DNA from: JAKBCQ01 sp021807585 | Lineage (GTDB): Bacteria; Planctomycetota; Planctomycetia; Isosphaerales; Isosphaeraceae | DNA: 11,836 bases | Assembly: GCA_027325115.1 (NCBI GenBank) | Contig: DAHWFG010000540.1 | Coordinates: 1 to 11,836, forward strand | Reading direction: 5' to 3' | Shown: piece after piece, positions 5,814-11,836 of the stretch | Numbering within the stretch: the stretch's first letter is position 1 | How the letters are laid out: every line of letters begins with the position of its first letter | Program-made: the position numbers and the translations under genes | The notes under the pieces: model-generated | The model's database searches: none | Told to the model about the DNA's origin: nothing | Seen by the model: the letters and a program-made list of their open reading frames with translations, nothing else

Positions 5814-7163
5814 CTATTTCGATCTCGTCCACGGAATTCGCGACGCCTGACGAGCCAAATCCTTATCGATCGATTTGACCGTGTCGAAGAGCGAGCGAGC
5901 GCGTTCGCGATCACGCGGCCGTTCCTTGGCCTCCTGGATCAGCCCCTGCGCCATCGCGGTAATCAGATCGGTCCGCTTCTCCCACGTCGTCACCGCGACC
6001 AACTGCTTCCCCGTCGAACGCGTGACGACGAACAACGGACGGTTTTGATCGGGAGCGACAAAGGGACGAATCTTGAGCCGTTGCGAGAGCGCAGCGGCCT
6101 CGTCGGTCGGCAGAGCGATCACCGCGTAAGTCGCGGCGATCCGCGCCCCGGGGCGATTCTCGGCCTCCAACAGATTGATCATCTCGCGCCATTTCTTGAT
6201 CGAATCTTGATTCGACCCTCGTTTGTCGAGGATCCAAACGATCGGCAGTGCGCGACGATTCGCCTCTTGAAACGCATCCTCAATACTCGATATCAATGCA
6301 TGATCTGTATCCACCTGTTCGTTAAGTAGCTCGGCGAAAACGCGTTGATCGATGTCGTCGACCCGGGCGAACGAGTGATCCGCGAGAAACCGATGAACCG
6401 CTTTACCTCGGACTCCGGTCGACCGATCCGATTCGCCGCGGCGACGATGCTCCTCGGCGAGTTTCGCCTGGAATTCGGCGCGATCGAACGTTTTTGAATC
6501 GGCCGGAGCGTTCTCGATCGCGAATCGTGCCTCATCGAGCAACTCGGTCGCGGTGACGGGACCGAGGACGGCGTTGATCACGCGACCGTCGGGGGTGCAA
6601 AAATAACTCGCCACGTTGCCGCCGTTCTTTTTCAGCGCTCCGTGATCGTCAAGCACCTCGAACCGACCGATTTGTCGATGCGTTGCGATGAAACGTCCGC
6701 CAAGTAATCCACCCACGCGCGAGTCCGACAGAGCGCCCGCCCTGTATGCTTCGGCGTTGTTTCACGTGAATCCAGGGATTTCAAAGTTGCCCGATACCTC
6801 GATCAAAAAGACGAGCTTCCCCTCGCTTTTCGCGCGATCAAACGCCTCTTGATTCGAGCACTCCCAATGGAGCGCCGTTCCCAGCGAGCGATTTGTCGCG
6901 ATCGCCGCGGCGCGATCGGTCGGAACGTTGTTTTCAGACCGCGTCGACGCGATCCGCGGGGTCGAGAGCGCGAACCAGGGGTCGTCGGGAATGAGGAAGG
7001 AGGGCCGCGTGTCGCGGTCGACGGATTTCGAACTCGCCCCGCGCGATGTCGAACTCAATGCGGCGGCGAGCGTTACGACCAAAAACAGAATCAGCGGTGA
7101 ATTGTGCGCACGCGTGAGTGCGGCGTGCGGCGTGTCGCTTTCTCTTGGTGATCGATCGAGCAT
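5814..7163 (-). CDS. Putative secreted thioredoxin-like selenoprotein (in-frame TGA read as Sec134)
   Basis: One reading frame of 450 codons contains a single internal TGA (6762-6764) and ends in TAG. Residues 1-45 look like an export signal with core PLILFLVVTLAAALS. Residues about 96-215 look thioredoxin-like: a strand KLVFLIEVSGNFEIPGFT, then Sec134, then helix NNAEAYRAGALSDSRVGGLL, then GGNVASYFCTPDGRVINAVLGPV. The protein continues without disruption across the TGA, and the segment after it lacks a plausible start of its own. A SECIS-like hairpin follows (see 6728-6745). Residues about 292-410 resemble a second copy of the fold (EDAFQEANRRALPIVWILDKRG) without Sec or Cys. The start at 7163 has AAGGGAAG about 10 nt upstream and places the signal peptide first. 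Redox activity at Sec134 is inferred. No resolving Cys is adjacent; the only other cysteines are 102 and 189. If Sec is not inserted, the product is a 133-aa fragment. A nonsense mutation or read error is the main alternative. Confidence 0.75.
6728..6745 (-). promoter_or_regulatory. Bacterial SECIS-like hairpin downstream of the in-frame TGA
   Basis: On the minus strand, ACAGGGC-GGGC-GCUCUGU forms a 7-bp stem (one G-U pair) closed by a GGGC loop. The stem starts 16 nt after the TGA. The loop starts 23 nt after it, with G in its first positions. Known bacterial SECIS elements lie inside the coding region just after UGA, with a small apical loop about 16-37 nt away and a G at its start. SelB would bind the loop and deliver Sec-tRNA. 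The hairpin was found by eye; no folding energy was computed. Confidence 0.6.
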
Positions 7164-7635
7164 GATCGCGCTTCCCTTCGTGGAATCAGGGGCTAAATGG
7201 CGTGGATCTCTCCGCTGCGCCGCGATCTCGGTGTGATTGAAGACCGTCTTTCGTCGATACGTACGCCGCTTCCCCTTTTGTTCGAGAAAAAACGGCGGTT
7301 TCGAAAACAATGCTCCCCCGGGGGGCTCGCGTGTTACAACGCGAATTTCGATCGCCCGCGTCGGTCGATTCTCGAACGGCGTCGGTCGCGAGATTTAAAC
7401 ATATAATATCATAAGTGTATATATTGCGTGTTTCGGATCGCCTCCAAAATGATATACATAAATAATATTAATAATTAAAAATGATACGGTTTATAATGAT
7501 GTTCGTTATTGTCGAATCTCATCGAGATCGATCCGGGCGGACGGGGCGCGGATCGCCGACGTCGGCATTCCAGTTCGGGGGCGTTTCGCCGCGCCTTTCG
7601 CTCTGGTATGCTCGAAGCGGGAGGACTGATCGTTT
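7164..7635. other. 472-bp divergent intergenic region with AT-rich core
   Basis: The region lies between the divergent thioredoxin-like and RuBisCO-like genes. Positions about 7394-7505 are strongly AT-rich (for example ATAATATTAATAATTAAAAA near 7462-7481), unlike the GC-rich flanks. It should contain promoters in both directions, but I found no hexamer pair good enough to call. No RNA gene or coding frame is supported. Confidence 0.55.
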
Positions 7636-9063
7636 ATGAAACCAGTTGAAGGTCGGTTGCTTGAATCGTTGCGGCACGACGCCGATGAGCGTGAGACGAA
7701 ACTCCGCGAGATCGTCGGCGAGCGGTTGCGGGAGAATCCCCCGCCGGCGATGGATGATCATATCATTGCATCATATTTCTTTGCGCTCCGGACGCTCAAG
7801 CTCGATAAAGCGGTGGAGGAGATCAGTTATCACGCGACGAGCGGGATCAAGCATCCTCCCGCCGGATCGCTCCTCGCGGCGTGTTCGGCTTCGGCGGCGG
7901 GGGTCGACGCGTTCGACGCGACCGGCAAGATCGGCCTGCTCCATGTCGCGTTCCCTCTCAAGATGATGCTTCAGCCCGACGGTCACCTGACGTCGTGCGA
8001 TATCCTCCACACCGTCGCGGGCGCTGTCATCTTCGACATGTACGAAAATCAAGACGCGCGCCTGGTCGCGCTCTCGATCCCCGATCGCGTTCTCAAAACG
8101 TTCCCGGGGCCGGCTCACGGTCCCAGGGGCTTGCGCGCGCTCGCACGCTTCCCCGAGGGAGAACCCGCGTTCGGTACGATCCTCAAGCCGACCGCGGGAA
8201 TCACCCCCGAAGATGTCGAAAGGATCGTCGCCGAGGTCGCGGGATGCAAGTTACTTATGTTCATCAAAGAAGATGAAGACTTGTACCCCAATCTCGATTA
8301 TTCACCCGTCGGCGAGCGGACGCGGCGGGCGATCGCGGCGATCGAGCGCGCCAAGGCCGAGCGGGGCGATATCGGCCTGATTTTCGCGGCGCACGTGAGC
8401 GCGGCGCCTCACGAGATCGTCGCGACGGTTCTCGAGGCGCTCGACGCGGGTGCGCAAGGGGTGATGTTCAGCGAAACGTACGCCGGCGGCGCGGTTCGGA
8501 TGGTGCGCGAGGCGACCAAAAACCGCGCCATTCCCCCCGCGATCTACGGCCATAACGCCGGAATCGGCGTCAAAACCAAAGGAATCTGGCGCGAGGTGAT
8601 CGACTTCCTCGCTCGGCTCGACGGAATCGACTTCCGTCAGACCGGGCCGATTCGACCCGGCGCTCCGTTCATTCGCCCTTACGGCGCCGAATGGGAGGCC
8701 TCCGAAACGGCGCTGTCGCGGCCGATCGCGGGAATTAAGCCGACGATGATCACGCGTGCGGGAGCGCTCGATCAGGGTAATTTGATCCTCAACCTGGTCG
8801 ACGCCGAACGCCGCGGAATGCTCTCCGACATCCTCTTTTTGGCGGGCTCGGCGATCAATTCGATCAAAAACGCCAGGGGACAAACCGATCCCAGGCTCGG
8901 CGCCGAATCGATGATGCAAACGCTCGAGGTTTATCGATCGCATGAACTCGACTCGGTCCCCGTCGATCGGCATCTCGATGCGCTCGTCGCACTGGCCGAA
9001 CGCAAAAAACTGGGCGCTCTCTCGGAGGCGCTGCGTCAACGTTATCCGCATCTAAGTAAGTGA
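7636..9063 (+). CDS. RuBisCO-like protein (form IV large-subunit homologue)
   Basis: This 475-aa protein aligns throughout with the RuBisCO large subunit fold. KTFPGPAHGPRGL matches the segment before the barrel. FGTILKPTAGIT (Lys184) matches GTIIKPKLGL and keeps the Lys175 equivalent, but the Lys177 position is Thr. IKEDED (Lys211, Asp213, Glu214) keeps the carbamylated Lys201 and the metal ligands Asp203 and Glu204. YGHNAG (His306) matches His294, but Arg295 becomes Asn. The loop-6 region reads TGPIRPGAPF without the TVVGKLEG lysine, and the SGGIH phosphate motif is replaced by AGIKPT. It should therefore not be a CO2-fixing RuBisCO. Form IV proteins act as enolases or isomerases on sugar-phosphate or methylthio substrates, or in apionate-type pathways; which applies here is not clear. 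The N-terminus extends by about 35 residues before the first strand. ATG 7636 is preceded by GGGAGGA with a 10-nt spacer. No mtn genes are nearby. It ends in TGA. Confidence 0.88.
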   Translation: MKPVEGRLLESLRHDADERETKLREIVGERLRENPPPAMDDHIIASYFFALRTLKLDKAVEEISYHATSGIKHPPAGSLLAACSASAAGVDAFDATGKIGLLHVAFPLKMMLQPDGHLTSCDILHTVAGAVIFDMYENQDARLVALSIPDRVLKTFPGPAHGPRGLRALARFPEGEPAFGTILKPTAGITPEDVERIVAEVAGCKLLMFIKEDEDLYPNLDYSPVGERTRRAIAAIERAKAERGDIGLIFAAHVSAAPHEIVATVLEALDAGAQGVMFSETYAGGAVRMVREATKNRAIPPAIYGHNAGIGVKTKGIWREVIDFLARLDGIDFRQTGPIRPGAPFIRPYGAEWEASETALSRPIAGIKPTMITRAGALDQGNLILNLVDAERRGMLSDILFLAGSAINSIKNARGQTDPRLGAESMMQTLEVYRSHELDSVPVDRHLDALVALAERKKLGALSEALRQRYPHLSK

Positions 9064-9126
9064 GTTGATAACGATGTAATGTTTCGTCGTCGCCGATCGG
9101 GTTCTCCAACCTTTGAGCAATCGATC

Positions 9127-9681
9127 ATGAAATCACTGAAAGGTCAGTTGGTGATCGCGGCGCCGAGTTTGGAGACGCCGTTTTTTGAGCGCACGGTGAT
9201 CTTGTTGATCGAGCATACCGAGGCGGGAGCGCACGGGATCGTGCTCAATCGCCCGTCCGAGACGACGGTGGGGGAGATCGCCGACCAGGTATTGGACGAA
9301 CCGTTCGAATGGGAAAAGCGCGTCATCGTGGGGGGGCCCGTTCCGGGTCCGCTGATGATCGTGCACGACGATCCCGAGCTCGCCGATCGAACGATCATCC
9401 CGGGTGTTTATTGCTGTGTCGATCCCGACAAGGTGCGTGCCGCGATTCGCAGGCGGATCGAACCGTCGCTCGTCGTCGTCAATTACGCGGGCTGGGGTTC
9501 GGGACAGCTCGAAAGCGAGTTCGAATACGAGACGTGGGTGACGATCCCGGCCGAAATCGGCCACGTTTTCCGCGAAGTCGACGACGATTTTTGGGACGAA
9601 GTCGTACAAGTCGCGAACGCCAAGAAATTGTCGGAATATCTTGGGATCAAACGACTTCCCGACGATCCCCACGTCAACTGA
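9127..9681 (+). CDS. yqgE: YqgE/AlgH family protein (UPF0301)
   Basis: This 184-aa protein matches the YqgE/AlgH family along its full length: MKSLKGQLVIAAPSLETPFFERTVILLIEHTEAGAHGIVLNRP (split here as start and core), then VGGPV (about 69-73), then NYAGWGSGQLESE (about 119-131). The family is small (about 180-190 residues) and single-domain. Its biochemical role is not established. AlgH was linked genetically to alginate regulation in Pseudomonas, but homologues occur widely in bacteria without alginate. I chose ATG 9127 because family members start MKxLxGQLLIA; an in-frame ATG 16 codons earlier would add an arginine-rich leader unlike the family. The ribosome site is weak for both starts. 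It lies 63 bp after the RuBisCO-like gene, so translation from a shared transcript is possible. It ends in TGA. Confidence 0.9.
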   Translation: MKSLKGQLVIAAPSLETPFFERTVILLIEHTEAGAHGIVLNRPSETTVGEIADQVLDEPFEWEKRVIVGGPVPGPLMIVHDDPELADRTIIPGVYCCVDPDKVRAAIRRRIEPSLVVVNYAGWGSGQLESEFEYETWVTIPAEIGHVFREVDDDFWDEVVQVANAKKLSEYLGIKRLPDDPHVN

Positions 9682-9756
9682 TCAAACCGACGATCGATCG
9701 AGCCCGCCGACGATCGCGTGCGTCCCGACACGCTCGCGTCCGGCGCCGACCCCGGG

Positions 9757-9786
9757 TCGACAGCGCGACGAAGAACCTGGTAAAAT
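9757..9786 (+). promoter_or_regulatory. Candidate sigma-70-type promoter for otsA-otsB
   Basis: TCGACA (9757-9762), 18 bp, TAAAAT (9781-9786). Each hexamer matches the consensus at 5 of 6 positions, and a TG lies one base before the -10, as in extended -10 promoters. Transcription would start near 9793, giving a leader of about 237 nt. Confidence 0.55.
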
Positions 9787-9808
9787 AGGTAAACAATAGG
9801 CTTCGGTC

Positions 9809-9831
9809 CGCCGGGGAATCGGCCTCCGGCG
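9809..9831 (+). other. GC-rich stem-loop in the otsA leader
   Basis: CGCCGG (9809-9814) pairs perfectly with CCGGCG (9826-9831), and inner GG and CC can extend the stem. It lies about 16 nt after the predicted transcription start and has no T tract. A 5' stabilising or regulatory hairpin is possible. Confidence 0.4.
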
Positions 9832-10029
9832 CCGCATTTGCACCTATCTTACCGATCGATCACGGACGACGAGCGCGATCGTCGATTTCGCGTCATTTTC
9901 GTCGTACTGCTCCGATCGGCGATTGTCGATATTTCACCCGCCGGCGGAATCGTTCGTCGATTTGGGAAAGGAGGAGACGGATCGGTCAATTTATTCTCAA
10001 ATGATTATTTCGCGATTTGGAGACTTAAA

Positions 10030-11514
10030 ATGTGGAATAAAGAGTCGCTTCATAAGTTGATTCAGTCAAAGTTGAGCAATTACAATTTGATCGTGGTGGC
10101 GAATCGCGAGCCGTACATTCATCAGCACGTCGACGACGAGATCGAGTGCCGGCGACCCGCGAGCGGAATGGCCTCGGCTCTCGATCCGATCATGCGCGCC
10201 TGCGGGGGAACGTGGGTGGGGCACGGCGGCGGCGACGCCGATCGCGAGACCGTCGACGAACGAGACCGCGTGCGAGTCCCTCCCGAAGATCCCAATTACA
10301 CCCTCAGACGCGTTTGGCTCTCCAAAAAAGAGGAGGAGGGGTATTACCACGGGCTCTCGAACGAGGGGCTTTGGCCGTTGTGCCACGTCGTCTTCACCCG
10401 CCCCGTGTTCGAGTTAAAACATTGGGAAATGTACAAAAAGGTGAATAAGAAATTCGCCGACGCCGTGATCGAGGAGGCCGGCGACGTTCCGACGTTCGTC
10501 TTCATTCAGGATTATCATTTCGCTCTTATGCCTCGCATGCTTAAGCAAATGAATCCGAACCTGGTCGTCGCCCAATTTTGGCACATCCCCTGGCCCAATC
10601 GCGAAACCTTTCAGGCGTTTCCCTGGAAGGAGGAGCTGCTCGACGGCTTGTTGGGGAACGACTTGCTCGGCTTTCACCTCCGCTATCATTGCCAGAATTT
10701 CCTCGACACCGTCGACCGCGGGATCGAGGCGATGGTGAATCAAGAGCAGTCCGAGGTGACTCGCGGCGGCAAGACGACGCTCGTCCGTCCCTTTCCGATC
10801 AGCATCGATTTCGAGAGCCACGTGCTCCGCGCGCAAAGCGCCGCGGTCGACGACAAAATCCGCAAGTTTCACCGCTATTTCAAATCCGGCAAACGCCTCA
10901 TCGGAGTCGGCATCGAACGGATCGATTACACCAAGGGAATCCCCGAACGACTCCGCGCCGTCGATCGCTTGCTTGAAAAACATCCGGAATATGTTGATAA
11001 ATTTATTTTCATACAAGTCGGCGTTCCGAGCCGCGGTCACATCGACGCATACAAAAAGATCGACGACGAGATCGATCGGATCGTCGAGGAGGTGAACTGG
11101 AAGTGGGGAACGGATAACTGGAAGCCGATCCATTACGCCAAGCGCCATTTTTCGACCGAAGAGATGATGGCGCTACATAGGATGGCGCATTTTTTTGTCG
11201 TCAGCTCGCTTCACGACGGGATGAATCTCGTTTCCAAAGAGTATGTCGCGAGCCGGTTCGACGGCGACGGCATGCTGATTTTGAGCAGTTTCGCCGGCGC
11301 CTCGCGCGAGCTTTCGGACGCGATCCTCGTCAACCCGTTCTCGATCGACGAACTCGCCGACGCGATCCGCCAGGCGATCGAAACCCCCGAGGAGGAACGA
11401 CGCAAACGGATGCAAAAACTTCGCGCCGCGGTCGCCGAAAACAACATTTACCGCTGGGCCGGTAAAATCATCTCGGCGCTCCTGAAATTCGATTTTCCCG
11501 AAGAGAGTATGTAA
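10030..11514 (+). CDS. otsA: Alpha,alpha-trehalose-phosphate synthase, GT20 family
   Basis: This 494-aa cytoplasmic GT-B glycosyltransferase transfers glucose from UDP-glucose (or another NDP-glucose) to glucose-6-phosphate, giving trehalose-6-phosphate. Landmarks follow E. coli OtsA: VVANR (22-26), YYHGLSNEGLWPLCH (105-119), QDYHF with Asp161, FWHIPWP with His185, LLGFHLRYHCQNFLDTVDR, VGIERIDYTKG with Arg297 and Lys302, and HDGMNLVSKEYVA with Asp396 and Glu404. The usual N-terminal GWSG motif is replaced by VGHGGG (63-68), and GGL by SGM. These differences are typical of a divergent GT20 subgroup and leave some doubt about the donor. ATG 10030 has GGAG at 10019-10022 with a 7-nt spacer; the open frame extends upstream but its translation is not protein-like. 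The gene for the phosphatase OtsB follows after 18 bp, which supports trehalose rather than glucosylglycerol synthesis. Confidence 0.93.
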   Translation: MWNKESLHKLIQSKLSNYNLIVVANREPYIHQHVDDEIECRRPASGMASALDPIMRACGGTWVGHGGGDADRETVDERDRVRVPPEDPNYTLRRVWLSKKEEEGYYHGLSNEGLWPLCHVVFTRPVFELKHWEMYKKVNKKFADAVIEEAGDVPTFVFIQDYHFALMPRMLKQMNPNLVVAQFWHIPWPNRETFQAFPWKEELLDGLLGNDLLGFHLRYHCQNFLDTVDRGIEAMVNQEQSEVTRGGKTTLVRPFPISIDFESHVLRAQSAAVDDKIRKFHRYFKSGKRLIGVGIERIDYTKGIPERLRAVDRLLEKHPEYVDKFIFIQVGVPSRGHIDAYKKIDDEIDRIVEEVNWKWGTDNWKPIHYAKRHFSTEEMMALHRMAHFFVVSSLHDGMNLVSKEYVASRFDGDGMLILSSFAGASRELSDAILVNPFSIDELADAIRQAIETPEEERRKRMQKLRAAVAENNIYRWAGKIISALLKFDFPEESM

Positions 11515-11532
11515 AAATGGTTCAATACTATT

Positions 11533-11836
11533 ATGATGAATTCGTCGTCTTTGGATGAAATCGCGCGGCGGGTCGCGACGGCGCGGCGTCCGACGTTGAT
11601 GCTCGATTTCGACGGGACGCTCGCGCCGATCGCCGAGCGTCCCGATCTCGCCGAGATCCCGCCCGAAACCCGCGCGACGATCGCGGCGCTCGCCAAGCTT
11701 CCTGATACCAGGGTCGCGATCGTCAGCGGTCGCGGGATCGACGACCTCGAAGCGAAAGTTGGAATCCCGGGCCTCATTCTCGCCGCCAACCACGGCCTCG
11801 AAATCCGCGGCGACGATTTCCACTTCGTCGATCGCA
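11533..11836 (+). CDS. otsB: Trehalose-6-phosphate phosphatase, 5' part
   Basis: A frame opens with two consecutive ATG codons (11533 and 11536) and runs off the right edge after 101 codons. The translation contains HAD motif I, LDFDGTLAP (Asp25 and Asp27, nucleophile and acid/base), motif II-like VAIVSGRG (Ser65), and LAANHGLEIRG, which matches the NHGLE signature of OtsB. The enzyme removes phosphate from trehalose-6-phosphate to give trehalose. It starts 18 bp after the otsA stop, so the two are an operon. A TAA in frame at 11512-11514 excludes an earlier start. No clear Shine-Dalgarno site is visible, so translation may be coupled to otsA. The cap domain and motifs III and IV lie outside the window. 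Confidence 0.9.
   Translation, partial: MMNSSSLDEIARRVATARRPTLMLDFDGTLAPIAERPDLAEIPPETRATIAALAKLPDTRVAIVSGRGIDDLEAKVGIPGLILAANHGLEIRGDDFHFVDR

Larger units (their letters stand above)
9682..10029 (+). other. Leader and promoter region of otsA, 348 bp
   Basis: The region contains a good promoter candidate (9757-9786), a GC-rich hairpin (9809-9831) near the predicted transcript 5' end, and a strong Shine-Dalgarno-like AAAGGAGGAG at 9967-9976 with no start codon at normal distance. The frame upstream of otsA is open for 64 codons, but its translation is not protein-like. No clear terminator for yqgE was found. Confidence 0.55.

Noticed and set aside
5814..6716. A separate gene starting at GTG 6716, downstream of a complete short gene
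   Set aside because: No ribosome site precedes the GTG, the conserved fold begins upstream of the TGA, and the 15 codons between TGA and GTG (NNAEAYRAGALSDSR) read as a normal helix.
6762..6764. TGA reassigned to Trp or Gly genome-wide (alternative genetic code)
   Set aside because: The repeat-protein, RuBisCO-like and YqgE genes all end in TGA at the expected family length, and no other family-conserved position is coded by TGA.
7315..7325. CCCCC-GGGGGG run as a terminator stem
   Set aside because: There is no loop and no T tract in either direction, and it lies within a divergent promoter region.
9838..10029. N-terminal extension of OtsA from an upstream TTG
   Set aside because: The 64 extra residues are arginine-rich and unlike any GT20 N-terminus, and ATG 10030 has a well-spaced GGAG.
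1..11836. CRISPR array, insertion sequence or phage module
   Set aside because: No direct repeats with regular spacers, no transposase or integrase motifs, and no terminal inverted repeats were seen.

Overview
The window looks like chromosomal DNA of a GC-rich bacterium, most likely a member of Planctomycetota. This is an inference. It rests on a TPR/HEAT-type protein ending in a Hint domain, secreted IPT/TIG and repeat proteins of unknown role, a thioredoxin-like protein with a GNF..PGFT-U-NNAE motif that I associate with planctomycetes, and loose gene packing with long AT-rich intergenic stretches. No mobile element, CRISPR array, rRNA or tRNA gene was found.

Layout, left to right. The 3' part of purQ (purine synthesis, + strand) enters from the left edge. 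Convergent to it is a membrane-anchored protein built of exact 23-residue repeats (637-1620, -). A 598-bp divergent region with a 40-60 bp almost pure A/T core follows. Next is a 671-aa TPR/HEAT-like protein with a C-terminal Hint self-processing domain (2219-4234, +). Convergent to that is a secreted protein with two IPT/TIG domains (4485-5732, -), preceded on the same strand by a secreted thioredoxin-like gene (5814-7163, -) that is interrupted by one in-frame TGA. A second AT-rich divergent region (7164-7635) leads into a + strand series: a RuBisCO-like protein (7636-9063), a YqgE/AlgH-family protein (9127-9681), and an otsA-otsB trehalose pair (10030-11514 and 11533 to the right edge).

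The main observation is the interrupted thioredoxin-like gene. Two open segments of 133 and 315 codons lie in the same frame and are separated by a single TGA. The protein reads continuously across it. A 7-bp stem with a GGGC loop begins 16 nt after the TGA, and its loop starts 23 nt after it with a G, as expected for a bacterial SECIS element. At least three other genes here end in TGA, so TGA is a normal stop in this genome. I interpret the gene as a 449-aa secreted selenoprotein with Sec at residue 134.

Functionally, otsA and otsB form a trehalose-synthesis unit (UDP-glucose plus glucose-6-phosphate to trehalose-6-phosphate, then to trehalose). A plausible sigma-70-type promoter lies about 240 bp upstream. 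The selenoprotein and IPT genes are probably co-transcribed and both exported. The remaining genes show no obvious pathway link. Two composition features run through the whole window: the palindrome CGATCG is strongly over-represented, and short AT-rich patches, with matching codon use, occur both between and inside genes.
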